Assembly (NCBI RefSeq): GCF_037975245.1
Contig: NC_092582.1
Coordinates: 24,588,077-24,652,076, forward strand
DNA length: 64,000 bases
Source of the DNA: Apostichopus japonicus
Lineage: Eukaryota > Echinodermata > Holothuroidea > Aspidochirotida > Stichopodidae
Direction: 5' to 3'
Every line of letters begins with the position of its first letter. The stretch's first letter is position 1. Shown piece by piece: positions 1-12,520 of this stretch. The position numbers and the translations under genes are program-made. Under the pieces are notes generated by a model that made no database searches, had not been told where the DNA came from, and worked only from the letters and a program-made list of their open reading frames with translations.

Positions 1-3000
1 CCAGTGAGTAAATGTCAGCACAAAGTTCACAAAACTTGTTCATGACTTTGCGTAAATATATCTTTATTGCTTAATATGAGAATATATGGTGATCAAGTAG
101 GCTATAAATTAGTCAGCTGAAAATGATTAACCAATCAGAGACAAGCAGATTTGATATAGTCGCTGATAATATTTACCTATATGACATTGATCGAACAAGT
201 CACCCTCGGTACGTTTATTTTATTGAAAAACTGTAAATTGGTACCTGGTACAAGGCACCGTGGATCCGGAAGGGGGGGGGGGGGGTTACAAGTAGTTATT
301 TGCAAATCCTTCCGTTTAGACCAAATTATAGACCTCATTTATATTCAAATAACTATGCCTCAGAATACCATATTTCACGTCTAGAATGTTACTATTCTGG
401 GTGGCCTTTTCCAAATCCTGAATTCACCCGGGCCGATTGACATCCTTTACATATTACACTTGAAATTACAATAAAAGTTATCAGTATTTGTCTCTAAACA
501 TGCTAGAGTAGTCGAATAATGGTCACACATATATATTATGCATTGCTCTGCTACCCTAACATCATTCCCTAATTTGACACATTATATTGTCTATTTAGTC
601 CATTATTACTGTCTTGACAGGCTTTGATTCCTTGTAAAACATTTATTAACTTTAAACTATTGAAATGCTTCCGTTCATTAAAATCCTGTTCAGAATAAAA
701 GAGAAAAAGAGCAAATAGTTTGAGACTGGAACTGGACTGATCTGCTTTACAAATCTAGAAGTGTGTCTAGCTTGATCAATTGTAACTTTATTTTCAATAT
801 GATGTAAATATTCAGTTTAATTGTAGTCCCATTGTAACATGTACATCATGAGTCATTGTTACTCATCATTTCTGATATTATATTACTACCCTATGTATTT
901 CATACAGTGATTTATTGTAACATATTAACACGAGCAACGTCACTCTTACATTATTACCAGAGATTTCGTATAGCGCTTGTACGCTCGATATCCTTCTGCG
1001 TAGCAGCAACGTTATTGAAGTACTAGAAAAAACTAACTTGTCCAAAACAAATATAATGTGTGTGCTAACTACAAATATATTGGGCTAATATCGATATTCG
1101 TTATACCCATTTTCTTGTAAAATATAATATTTCCCTCAATACGTTATTTACTAAACGACTCAATTGAAGATAGGTGACAATGTGTAGTTTGTAAACTACG
1201 TATAAAATGAAACTATAGCGTAAACGAATTTACAAGAAACTGTTTCAACGACATGATAAATAGTTGAACACAGCATGAACACATGTTCTGGAGGAATAGA
1301 AGTGGAATAAAAGATGAATATGATATATAAAAAAAAATAATGTAAAGTTGGAAGTACGTTGTGACTAATCCAAATGGTTTCAAGTTTCTAGATCTGCTGT
1401 AAATCTTTATTTTAGAGGGCGCTCGATATTTTCCCTAGATCAGTCTCTGCGCGGAAATTCTTTCGGAAATATCTACGTTGCTCCTAAAATCTTTGCTTTT
1501 TGTTGCTGCTGTTGTTGTTGAATTTTCTTCCACAGAAATTAAACTAATGAGTGCGGTAACGAGCATTAAAACTGCTGTTGGTGTTAAATATAATCTGATG
1601 GTGTCATATATACAGGAACTAGCTTTAACCTGCTGTTATTGGTAAATATGATCTGATAGTGTCATATATAACACAAACCAGCTCTATAGGAGAGAACAGA
1701 TCATCATTATTTGATTCCAGAGTCCAGATAGTCAGCTCGCGCATACACAGCAACGAGGCTCAAAGTGATCGGTAAACACAGTAAATGGCCCTGGTTTTAT
1801 ATTTTTGTTTTTGCTTGGTGACACCAGTTTTCACTTTAATTATCTTAGTGAATGTGTCGGCTTGGGAAAGGGGCGTGACGAAGAGGAGGAAGTACCCCTC
1901 GCATGTAAAACTTCTACCTCATTACGGGTGCTGAGTTGCAAAATGATGTTTTACACGAGAAGAAAATGATCAAAATAATTCACTTTCTTTTCTACGCCTC
2001 TGCGTCGACATACAAATTCACCCTGCGTGTTCGTTTGCTTTTGAGTGTTGTGTATTTACGACATCGTGTTATTTTAAAGCATAATTTTGTACACTGTACA
2101 GATAACGCACGTTAGGACCAACAGTCTGAACTCAGTTAGGACCTAGATAGTCAGCATCCTCGGATAGGACGCTGGAGAGCCCCATTGAAATCGAAATGAC
2201 TCGATCAAATATCGAACGACTTTATTCTGTGAGTTCACTACATGGCGTGTAGAACTTCAGTTCATCATTCCCAATAATAATCAACACATAAATTTAATTT
2301 GGCAATGTTTTATCAACTTGATATTTCACATGCTATATTTATTCTAACAATAACCATCAATTTACCATAACCAATCTAATCGTGTACTGCTGTCAACTTA
2401 ATTGAGGGCGCAAGACATCGTCGGTGTAAGTGACCACCAGAGCGCGGGCAAATAAGTTTTACTTTCGAGGGCGCTCGACCATCTCATTCAGAAAAAAAGA
2501 GTGAACATTGAATGATATAACTGGATTCAATGCAGTTTTGTTCTTTTCTAATAAATCTGAACAATCTCTGCCTAGTTGGGAATGGTTTTCGTTTGTCCAT
2601 GTTTTCGTTCTGCAAGGGACGGCGGAAGAGTTTTAAATCCTGAGGAGTGTGTGTGTGGGGGGGGGGGGGGGGGCGGGGGGACGAACTTCAATGGGCAATG
2701 GGGTTAAAGACCACCAAGTTACATATAAACTTTCCGGCAAAACTATTTTCTGTGCATGCCGTACCACAAAGTACAGCATTGAATGTTCTGTTTTAACAAA
2801 AGATAACATGTTAATTTTAATTGTATTCATGTATTCAACAATATGGTACATCATAATTTTTAAAAAAGGGCATTTTTACACAGTTACAAATTTATAAGGG
2901 GTCATTTTTATTAGAAAAGATTCGTATTACAAAAAGGGGCACTTTTGCTGGGTACTTTAATTGTTATAAAATATCGTTAATATCCCCCCCCCCCCTCCCT

Positions 3001-3305
3001 CTCCACCATCCCCCACCAGACACAGACACATCACTTGCAAGATTATGTAAGTGCTCTGAATTTGTTCAATATTACTATATGGTTGTACAGAAGGGCTGTC
3101 GGCGATGTTAATGGCAGAACAAAGTTCACAATGATACTTGTTGCTGTCCCTATACAGTGTACAGAATCTTCAGTAAGGTTAATGTGCAACAATAATATGC
3201 TATGTAATCTAACTAATTAACAGGAACGGATAGCCAATCAGAGGCAAGCAGAGTAGATAACGTATCTGATTATGTATACATGTATATAATAAAATATCAA
3301 ACAAT
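1..3305. other. non-coding stretch, no gene recognised
   Basis: AT-rich sequence with no open frame resembling a protein. It contains a 14-base G run at 272-285 and a 17-base G run at 2657-2673. A short imperfect duplication lies at about 1570-1670, where a stretch containing 'ctgatggtgtcatatata' recurs about 59 bases later as 'ctgatagtgtcatatata'. Small open frames beside the G runs encode poly-Gly or poly-Pro and are artefacts. Confidence 0.6.
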
Positions 3306-3533
3306 CACCTTAATTCAATAGAAAGAGTATTATAATAGAGAAGCTTTATATCCACATATATAAAGCACTTTAAGCAAGTTAGGGTTAGGGTTAACCTAAC
3401 CAAGACATGAAGAATTGAACACCTTAATTCAATAGAACGAGTATGAGAATGGAGTATGTTTATATCCACATACATGTAAACCACTTAAACTAAGTTAGGG
3501 TTAGGGTTAACCTAACCAAGAACATTTAAAAGC
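3306..3533. repeat. 114-bp tandem duplication carrying head-to-head telomere-like motifs
   Basis: Two adjacent copies of a 114-bp unit start at 3306 and 3420, both beginning 'caccttaattcaatagaa'. Each contains two TTAGGG-type repeats running directly into the reverse complement AACCTAACC, making a short palindrome built from the animal telomere hexamer. The two copies differ at several bases, so the duplication is not brand new. No gene is nearby. Confidence 0.75.
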
Positions 3534-3959
3534 TGTATCTTACACATATCAGTCATTGGTAATTATCAAAAAGGTGTTATTGTCTATGAATTTGCTATGA
3601 AACTTTTATATTTATATAATGTTCATTTATGTACATTACTTATAATTACATTCAACTATTCCATTCTAAACATTTCCCTCTTTGACACATTATCTATCTG
3701 AGCACATTCTAAGCCACTTGATACTCGTGATTGCCAACTGTATCGGATTATCTGTGACTTGATACACCCAATCAGACATGGGCGTACACAAGGGTCCCAC
3801 TTGCCCCTGGGAAAACAGAGCATTTTACAATAAAGCAAAAGTAACTCAAATTGATTGGCCCATGCACCCCCACTGGGGCTGAAATTAATGTCTCGATAAA
3901 TCATGAATATCAAAGAATACTTAATATATGAAAAGTGAAAATGTCTCAGCTCAAGTCGC

Positions 3960-4870
3960 AGGATTCCCAGCAAGGCTTAGCATACATTCCAGAGTAATTT
4001 AATTCCTTCCTCTGACATGTGTGTTCGTGCTTTAAACTCACTACAAGCAGTGGAGTAGCCAGAGGGGTGGGAAAGAAGGGTGTAAGCAGGGGGATGTCCC
4101 TCAAAAGCATTTTCGAGGGCGAAACGGGTTAGCAAGAAAGAGTGACAAACCAACAAAATTTAATGCTAATAAACTATATTTTGTTATGAGAAATGAGTAT
4201 CATTAAGGATCGGTAGTTAATATAAAATCTGAATGAGCCAATGAGAACACGTGGATAAATGATATGATAACGGAATTTATTTCTGTTTTCAACTTTTCTA
4301 ACAAAACCGAACGATCAAAACCTGCCTGTTGTGGAATGTTTATTGGTGAACCACGTGACCGATTCCTCTTCATTGTGTCCTTATACAGGGGCTTCGGAAG
4401 AGGGTTCAATCCAGAAGGTGGAGGGGGGTGGGTGGGGGTGGTGGCATACATCGAATGCAGTGGGACATATATCAACATATCGCTAAGATTATGTCCAAGA
4501 TTATCATACGATAACAATATCTCAGTCAATCGATTCACCATATTATAGACATATGCATATTGGACGTTTGCAAGTAAGGAATATCTCAAAATGATACAGC
4601 TTCCGGGGCTTCACCCCCTGCACCCTACTAGGTATTTCACATTCATTTCAGTAAAATGGAATTTGTCTTTTAAATGTATTTTTTGCTGTACAATGAATAT
4701 CTGGTAACATTATGAAAAGTGAAACGATGGTGAAGCTCAGTGAAGTCCCAATGAGACCCACCGGGGTTTAGAAAACATTCGGGAGAACTTTGATTCCTCT
4801 CTCTGACCTGTTTTTTGTTTTTGCTTTAAACTCGATATGAGCTGAATTAAACCAGGGAACCCCCCCCCCC
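3960..4870. repeat. copies of a dispersed repeat (also at about 50400-51010)
   Basis: Two diverged copies of one motif lie here, at about 3970-4050 and 4745-4860. Each reads roughly 'cattc(c/g)(a/g)gag...ttgattcct..ctctgac(a/c)tgt', followed by a 'gctttaaactc' stretch. A further motif, 'gcttc(c)gggg-cttc-ccccctg', at about 4599-4621 recurs near 50410-50435. The same combination appears again at 50.4-51.0 kb. The family is unknown and has no coding capacity. A 14-base C run sits at 4860-4873. Confidence 0.45.
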
Positions 4871-5414
4871 CCCTTTCGCCTCACGCAAACATTTTAGGGA
4901 ACGCAACCGGGGTTTGCAAAAAGGAAAATTGGCAAACGAAAATAATTAGCCGTGATACATATGATACTGGATGGGCTAATTGTGTTGAAAGTACGGTGTG
5001 ATCTACCTCTGGTCAAGTTTTCCATCGTTAGTCATGCTTAGCATAGAACGAAATTTCATCGAACAAGTTAATTTTGATTCAGTTGCATTCAGTTGATTCC
5101 ATTGCACTCCCCTCCCCTCCAACTCCCCTTCCCCTCTCCTCCTTCCCATATTCTCCCTTCCACTCCCCTAATGATGTGAAACGTTGCTGAGTTTTATAAC
5201 ACACGCAAACATAGTCGTATACATAGGAGTTGACGTTATGTAATGATAGCATCATTTTGCAGTATCGGGGCCTCACAATCATATTGCGTGCCGGGGGAAG
5301 TATGGAGGGGGCTACACAAAATTATTGGATATGTGACCAGTGAAAAGAGGGGACCTGGTACTGTCCTCGGGACCGGACCTGTCATTCGACGCTCCTTAAA
5401 AGGAGTGCACAAGG

Positions 5415-5578
5415 GGGTGGAGGAGGGCACGCGGGCCATGGCCCCATCTCGGATCGTCAGTCGGGGGATGTGGGCCATGGCCCCACCTCGTATCGTCAGT
5501 CAGGGGGCGCAAGGGTTTTGGGGAGTGCATGTGTGTCATGGTCACATCTTGGATTGTCAGTCGTTGGGAAATGGTTCA
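5415..5578. repeat. short 39-bp tandem repeat, about 3 copies
   Basis: Two close copies of a 39-bp unit ('gggccatggccccatctcgg' start, 'atcgtcagtc' centre) lie at about 5430-5468 and 5470-5508. A more diverged third copy lies at about 5533-5575. As 39 is a multiple of three, the repeat holds a frame open without being a gene. Confidence 0.6.
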
Positions 5579-5761
5579 GTCGGTGGATTGTTGCAATCAT
5601 CCTGGTGAGAATTGGACCCTTAATACGGTTGTATCATCACCCTTACTATTATGTTATCAATTATTAGTAAACATTGCGTTGAGTGTTACTTGTATGGACC
5701 TGGTTTATAGTTTAAATATGCACAGTGCACAATTTTATTTCTAAATTTATATTTTATCTTT

Positions 5762-6025
5762 CCGGGCGCTTTTTTTCCCCAGGACGAACGTGCGTTTCAG
5801 TTTTTTTAGGAATTTACAAGTTCGATTAAAATCAGAGTTAGGGTTTAGAAATTGGGTTAGGGATGCAGTTTCTATGAAAATGAAGGATTGTCGTTCATAA
5901 TCTGGGGTCAAAACTAGGAAAAAGATTCAGAACATGTTTTTTGAAAAAGCGTCACATGTTTGGAATCCAGGGATTTGATTGGCCGATGCCCACGTTCGTC
6001 CTGGGAAAAAAAAATACGCTTCCGG
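5762..6025. mobile_element. small inverted-repeat element (MITE-like), about 265 bp
   Basis: The left end reads CCGGGCGC, a T run, then 'ccccaggacgaacgtg'. The right end is its imperfect reverse complement, 'cacgttcgtcctggg', an A run, then a 'gcttccgg' end. The inverted arms are about 30-35 bp, strongest in the inner 15-16 bases (CCAGGACGAACGTG). The interior has no coding capacity. I could not settle the target-site duplication, so the superfamily is left open. Confidence 0.6.
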
Positions 6026-6204
6026 GACTGGATCTCCAGACTCCCATCTCAGATAGCAGCCGGTTTAAATAACCCAGTTCCGTCCCCCTACTCTATAAAT
6101 TGCTTCATCCGCCTCTGGACCTATCACAAAAGTTCAGGCTCCAATACCTTAAACACCATATTGTCGCCTAACTGAAGCATATAAAGTTCTTCAAAAAAGA
6201 AGAT

Positions 6205-6530
6205 ATTCTCAGTTTCCATGAATAATGAACCTTTTTGTCTATTATGGATTACGAACCCTTTGTTCTATTATGAATATCGAACCCTTGTCCCATTATGAAT
6301 AACGAACCTTTTTGTCCATTATGGATATCGAACCGTTTTGCCCATTATGAATATCGAACCTTTGTTTCCATCATGAATACCCGACCTTGTGAATTATGAT
6401 CCCTTTTAATTATGAATAACGAACCTTTATTTCCATTAAGAATAGCGAACCTATTTATCGAAAAAATGCACGTTATGAATAACGAACCTTACAAACAATG
6501 ACCCTTATGAATAGCGGACCTTATAAATAT
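6205..6530. repeat. degenerate minisatellite, unit about 28-30 bp
   Basis: About ten imperfect copies of a unit of the form 'cattatgaatatcgaacc' followed by 'tttttgtc'. Copies drift in length and sequence towards the right end (gaacc to gacc, and loss of the T-rich part). Non-coding. Confidence 0.65.
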
Positions 6531-6540
6531 CGGGCAGACC

Positions 6541-6662
6541 CCATGCTAACATGCTAGCATTGCGCAATATCCTGTTAGCATTGCGCAATGCTAACGTTTG
6601 TTAGCATGAGCTATCTGTTGACATTGCGAAATATCATGTTAGCATGGTGCAATGCTAACAAC
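6541..6662. repeat. cluster of GTTAGCATTGCGCAAT-type motifs in both orientations
   Basis: The words 'atgctaacatg', 'gttagcattgcgcaat' and 'gcgcaatgctaac' recur at least five times in 120 bases, in direct and inverted orientation, producing overlapping small palindromes. The stretch immediately follows the 28-30 bp minisatellite. No gene is associated. Confidence 0.55.
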
Positions 6663-7610
6663 TTTTATCAAGTAAAACGTGAAGTCATTAACTTTGCCCT
6701 CAGTGGTGCGTCACTGGGGCTATTAAAGGAGAGGATATCTTGACACAATATTCATTGAGATAGAATTACTTGAAGTCCTCTGATTGTCAGGATTTTGTGA
6801 TTTTGTGAATATGTGAGCACCACTGCTATAATAACTTGTAAATTGGTATAGTTAGTTTTGTAGGTCGAGTTTATGACCGAATAAACACAGCAAGGCATAA
6901 ATATCAGATATGTATTGTGTTATCAAATAAAGTCTAAATTTGATTGTGTAAACTATAAAACATGAACTTTGAAACCAGTTGAACTATAGACTGATTCCTA
7001 CCGATATCTATTTAGCCCCCAGGATCGTATGTTAGAACGTCACATGACCAACATGACGCCATCTTGTCAATTGGATGTTCTTCATTCCTGTTCCCGTATG
7101 TTCTTTCTTCGTGATTTTCATCAGTTATTTAAGGATTAAGGATTCCTAACTTACATACTACTCTGGATGATTAACCACAGGCGATGATCGTACTGGTAAG
7201 TAACGCACAGGAGACTGCAATGGTGTGAAGCTATATATGTACTGATATAATAAACACGTCATAAATAACACTGGCTATGTTAAATTCATGACAACAGATT
7301 TACTATATAAACATGGCGTCTTCAAGGCAATTTCAAGTTATAAGAATTATAATCCATGTCTGTATGATCATATTTCAATGTCGATTTAAATATTTCATTA
7401 ATTTAAAGGGAATAATTTTAAGCTGATGTTAGTCAAACTCTTATTACGTAAATCCTGGTTAATTTGAAAGTTCCTTCATGTAGCTACAACATATCTCTTC
7501 CAATCAGAACATGTGCTATCCTTTCACTTTACTGCTGTCAGACCAGATCATAAATATACTAACAGTGAGTCCTGTCGAAACAGAAATAAGGATTGTAATA
7601 CTTTCATAGC

Positions 7611-7763
7611 AGGCCTTGTAGGCCATCAGCTGAAGGTCGAAATTCGCTTGTTTCGTTCCAGCAACTGCGGGTCTAAAATTTCTCTACAGCATTGAATACA
7701 TAAATTAATTAAGATTAATGATCCAAAAGTTCTCCATGTACTTTCCTGCAGTTTTTTTGCAAT
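7611..7763 (+). repeat. left inverted repeat of the CXC-gene segment
   Basis: This stretch begins AGGCC, then 'taggccatcagctgaag', and continues through 'gtttcgttccagcaac', 'cgggtcta', 'ccaaaagttctcc' and 'tttcctgcagt'. The same series of words in the same order occurs on the opposite strand at 11586-11746. The pair therefore forms imperfect arms of roughly 153-161 bp around the broken CXC-type gene. Confidence 0.7.
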
Positions 7764-7922
7764 TCCGCTCGAAAGATCGAACTATATTTTTTATTGCGTA
7801 TGTTAAGAAACTTGCCGTTTTACGTTCAAAAGTTGTGCGCCAGTGAGATATCTGTACCATGTGATATGAATTGTCCAATGAGCCATGAGTTCTGTGTGCA
7901 ATCTTTGTAGAAAACAACAAAC

Positions 7923-9873
7923 ATGGCGGCTCCCACGGGCGCTAGTCAGTCTCCGACACACGGAAATCTACAGTGCTCAGTGCACATTGAATCTGTAAAA
8001 TTTGAAGCATTCAAGGCACTGACGAATAAACGATGGACTAAAGTTACTTCCTGCGCTAAAGATTGGCTTAATCTCAGCGGCGGAGACAGTGATATCGCCG
8101 TACTACTGATTACTCCATGGCCTACTACGGTCAAGCGTGTGTTCAACAGCATAGTATGATGGGGTTCCACGATAAGTGTTACAGGCGGTTCATTGATAGC
8201 AAGCACATTGCTGCAAGAAAACGGACAGTTCCAGAGGAGACCCCATATGATTTTAAACGAAGAATTGACGGAAAAGATCGAGGAAACCAAGCAGAATCTC
8301 TGGTGTATTGCCTGTTCAATTTATTATATGTGGGAAAAGAAACAATACATTACTGCTAGGCGTTGCAAACGGGACAAGCTGCAGCAGGCAGAGACTTTCG
8401 ATGGAGGTAAGCCTAAGCATACTACACGACTCTACTTGCACTTCTGTGGCATAGTTGAAGTGTTAAGAGAAGTTGCATAATGCAAGATCAGTAGCTCTTA
8501 AGGGATATAATCCAAGTCAAAGGGCACAGTGTTGGACCTGAACATAATATAATTAGTGGCATGGTCATCTGATTTGTTTTGTTATATGGTGGTAGGAACG
8601 GAAATTTGTTTCAAATTCTCCATCTGGGCACTAGCCTAAGTGTTAAATACAGGCTTCATAGTTTTCTTACTGTGGTCCTTTATTTGAATGATAGAGATAT
8701 TATATTAGTTAGAAAAATAAGTGTAACAAAGATGCAATAAGGTTAGGTTTGCAAGGTCTTATGGTCAGCCTGTCTAGCTTTACCAAAATGAACAAGTATC
8801 TGTCTCCTTTATTATTAGTAACAGATATAATCTACCATTGTATAATTTAAACCAGAACATTAAGAGATAATGTACTGTACTGTCAAAAAAAAGCCTGTTT
8901 TAATTCTTTTTTGCATGACACTGGTTTGCAAAATTTGAATGTGTCTTTGTTTGTCCATAGAAGATGAGCAGATCACATGGTATATAAATAAAATTGTCTT
9001 AGTTCTTATTTGTTCAAACTTACATTTTGATCAACAGAAAATGCAAAACAATTTGCTTTTTTATGTCATTTTATTAAGGTATTGCTTCGACAAGCAGCAG
9101 AGCGGAAAAAAGATGAGCCCAGATTTTATGAATATTAGAGGAAAAGACCGTGTTGCCATTGAAGTGAGGTACCACTCTCTATGTTGAAGAAACTAGATAC
9201 AATTCTTGACAAGGAAGACATACAGATCTTGAAAGGTAAAGTACTCTCTCTCCAATGTGTGGTTCATTGAGTGTTCAGGGGTGGATCTAGGACTTTTGGA
9301 ATATGGGGGTCCTCCCCCAAGGAAAATTAAAAAATTCTCTAAACGCTTTGAGATGCAATATCAGGTTAATCTTTCCATTGAAATTATTAAAGTAATTTGC
9401 AACATATTTCTAGCTGAATTGTAATTATATTGGTACCCCATCATAAAATGTGAGACTCAAAAATATCGAATTTCATGGTACAAGGTGTTCTGTTCATCTC
9501 CTCCTCAGAGCAGAGTTTACCACCAACAAAAGATGCTCTGATCCAGCATGTTAAGCGCTGCACCAACCAGGCTGCTATTCACAGTAGGGCATTGCAGCAA
9601 AGGATTGATGCACTCTCACCAGAGGGACATGGATGGAAACTTGAAAATGATGACCTTATAATCACTTGGATGACGAAGCCACCTGACCCAGATGTTTTGC
9701 TTCAGTGTGTCAGCAGTAGCTGTAGAGTCGGCAAATGTCTTAAAGGAAGATGTTCCTGAATGAATGCACAACTACCGTGTACAGACCTATGTAAATATAG
9801 AAATTGCAGCAACTTCCAAGAAGATGTTGAGATTGTTGATGCAGGGGAAGATGATTTGGAGGATGAACTGTGA
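7923..9873 (+). pseudogene. broken gene for an uncharacterised protein with a C-terminal TSO1/tesmin-like CXC motif
   Basis: Starts at ATG 7923 in a good context (AAACATGG). The first frame gives a conserved-looking N-terminus (7923 to about 8110, MAAPTGASQ...). The reading must then shift frame at about 8110 (YYGQACVQQ...GFHDKCYRRFID), and again at about 8230-8260 to reach 'CKRDKLQQAETFDGG' near 8365-8406. After an apparent intron a block with 'QAAERKKDEPRFYEY' lies from about 9080. It needs another shift at about 9127 to read 'GKDRVAIEVRYHSLC', then stops. The last block (9475-9873) reads 'EQSLPPTKDALIQHVKRC', a 'WKLENDDLIITWMT' stretch, and a Cys-rich tail of C-x4-C-x4-C-x4-C spacing. This tail resembles the CXC motif of TSO1/tesmin proteins. 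An in-frame TGA at 9757-9759 sits inside that Cys-rich motif, where the pattern suggests a Cys, and the frame then runs on to TGA at 9871-9873. At least three frameshifts plus one internal stop indicate a decayed copy. From memory, proteins of this layout are widespread and multicopy in marine invertebrates. The native function is unknown. Confidence 0.7.
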
Positions 9874-11585
9874 TGGTGTTAAATCTTGATATCTTAGTCT
9901 GAAATTTTAATCAAGTTTGGAGTTTGTGAAGAGGGTTAACTTTTTCAAAGTCATGTTGTCATTATTTTGTTCCCCAGAGTTTAAAGGAACCAGAAAACAT
10001 GATCTTATTCATATATTCATTTTAGCTATTAGTAGTTTTACGTAGATTACCCTACCTACCAGACACCTTTGATAAATATCCACATTTTCTTCAAATCACA
10101 CTTTTTTTTGAGAGGGGAGGGGAGGGGGGAGGAGGGTGTTATGGGCATGCTTTACCTCTTGCATATTCACAACTACATTTACTGATGACGATGACGCAAA
10201 TACCGCGCCCTGAAACCAGTCAAAGGTTTATATACTGTTGTTGGGGAACCATCGCCCCTGACCCTGTTCCAATATCACGGTTCTTTATTGTTTGCCGTAA
10301 CATTTCGTTACCTGTTTTATTCATATTGTTAATATGTTCTGTGCATCTGTTCAAGTTTTGACTGAAGGATATTCAAGTCTTTAGTGACTTTTATTTCATC
10401 TAATTATCTTCACCTCTACTACGGAATAGACTTTCCCTTTTCCATACCATATCTGACTTCCATGCAGTGAATTGAAGTGGATACTGTTAAGACTAGTACA
10501 ACTGTCCTTGGATGAACTTTTAATCACTTATTAATTCCGCGTCGCGCCTTTTGATGAAGAACCTGTATCTTGAATCATTGCAAAGGCCCAGCTCTACTAC
10601 ACCATTGAGTGTATCGACCCAGTCTTAATAGATACATTATTTCTTTCTATCTGGGGCTTAAGTTAACTGTCTTTGTTATTCACTTATTTGTACCATTCAC
10701 CTTTATTATTCATATTATTTGTAGAATATAGAACTATTATTATTCAAAATACCATTCGAAACCTTGTCGATCTTTTCTTTTATACGTTAACTCCCTTGGA
10801 AACTCTTTTTGCAGGAATACGAATTATAAACATGTCGATTCAGTAACAGGGAGAAAGTACCTAGTTTTGCAGAAGACCGTAGAAAGAGTACTAAGGTAAC
10901 GGATATATACCGACTATAACTTTATTTCACATCTACGATATGCCATGACGTCTTAGTGTGCCAACTTATATATTGATTTATACAAAAGAAATAGCTCACT
11001 GGTCTTGGGGCATTGGTACATCTCATTGTAACTAGGGATTTAGCTACATGTAAAGTAGAGGGGGAGGGGGTCGCATTTGTAAAACAGTTTGGATGGGGAG
11101 TGTAACAATTATGGAGAGGAACTTTTCATTATATGTGTATATTTACGCATACATGCACAGACGAAATGCATTCATAACATAGGGGGAAAATCTAAAAATA
11201 TTTGATCTATTACAAAGCATTATATCTGAGTTTATTAAAAGTGGTACATTTTTATAATTAAAACCCTTTAGTTACAATGTGCAAAAATTGTATTTCATAT
11301 TTCAAAGTTGAAAATGTGATTTTTTACCATTTTGGGGGGGGGGGGTACAACTTGTAATGCCTGAAAACAACCCTCACTGACCCTTAGACCAGAATCCTCT
11401 TCCACCATTCTTGTAACCCTGACCCAACTATTTTACAAAAAAAATATATCAGTCGTAATTTAACATATAAGAAAAGAGTAGTATGTATGCACCACTGTAC
11501 CAAATCTAACGTTAGCACATGTGTTCCTAATACATAGCATCGTAGCACGTAATGTCTACATAACATACCCAATTTCAAGGGTTTC
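9874..11585. other. non-coding interior of the inverted-repeat segment
   Basis: About 1.7 kb between the end of the CXC-type pseudogene and the right inverted repeat. I see no protein-like frame. It holds a purine-rich G/A tract at about 10107-10137 and a 10-11-base G run near 11335-11345. Confidence 0.5.
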
Positions 11586-11746
11586 TTACAAAAATACTGC
11601 AGGAAATTTTTTGGAGAACTTTTGATATAATGTTTGTGATGCATTAAACTACCCAAAAATGCATTAAAAGTCTAGACCCGTTGTTGCTGGAACGAAACTG
11701 ATTTTACAGCCACATTTTGAGCTTCAGCTGATGGCCTATTGGGCCT
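11586..11746 (-). repeat. right inverted repeat of the CXC-gene segment
   Basis: Read on the minus strand from 11746 it begins AGGCCCAATAGGCC, then 'atcagctgaag', 'gtttcgttccagcaac', 'cgggtcta', 'tcaaaagttctcc' and 'tttcctgcagt'. This matches 7611-7763 in order. A clear target-site duplication was not found outside the two arms. Confidence 0.7.
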
Positions 11747-12176
11747 TTAGGATTAGGTTCAACTTAAATGAATGAATCGGGATGAAAATCATTTAATATA
11801 TTCCTCAAGGTATAGGTTTATTTTCAGCTTGCATTATATGCATGAGAGAAATGCATTTGTCTTACTTTCTACCCGTATGGAACATGGAGTAAATCATGTG
11901 GGAAGAATATGGACAATTGGATCAGTTTTACTAAGATACATCTAGTGGGAAGTTCATGGAACATGGTATAAGTTAGGCCTATATGTGGGAAGTAAAGAGA
12001 ACATTGAATGAGTTAAAATAGGCTTACCTTGTGGGAATGTGGTTTTTGTAAGTAAAACCACGGTGAAACATTACAGTATTCTTAAACTCTACAACTTCCT
12101 GATAATTAGGAAGAATATTAAATCAATAGTATAAACAGATTAAGTTAATGAAGTTAACTGATTTGTATGTTAGCAA

Positions 12177-12520
12177 TCACGTGACTGATATATTTTGCTT
12201 TATCAGGGTGACCAGAACGATGAATCGTAATTGTTATTTTTCTGAAATTATTTGAAAAATATAAATCATGTGAGTTTCAAACTAATATAGCTTATGAAGA
12301 AACCGTAAAAATTATTTTCTTCTGCCCGATATTAAGTCGTATCGCTAAAATCAGCAGTTTAACTTAGGCTTACAATTTACCGTGGTAGGATAATATACTT
12401 TACACAAGTATGTGTATTAATAACAGCGGGTCATCCCTCTTTAATGATATCAAATAAAGGTTACTGAGTGAATAATTAATCAATTTGATTGGATCCTCAA
12501 AGTTAATATTGCGTCACGTG
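12177..12520. promoter_or_regulatory. two CACGTG E-boxes upstream of the NLR-like gene
   Basis: TCACGTGA occurs at 12177-12184 and CGTCACGTGCGCGC at about 12512-12525, the latter in the only CpG-rich patch in this neighbourhood. Both lie 560-900 bases upstream of the proposed start codon of the NLR-like gene. CACGTG is the site for USF/MITF/TFEB-type bHLH factors. The location suits a promoter, but no TATA box or transcription start can be fixed. Confidence 0.25.

Noticed and set aside
1-3235. Segmental duplication between about 15-180 and 3110-3290 (shared 'acaaagttcacaa', 'ccaatcagag(a/g)caagcag')
   Set aside because: Similarity is limited to short words; it may be an old dispersed repeat, but it is too weak to call by eye.
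9278-9400. hAT-like element starting 'caggggtggatctagg'
   Set aside because: Only the left end resembles a hAT terminus; no matching right end or target duplication was found, so it is at most a fragment.
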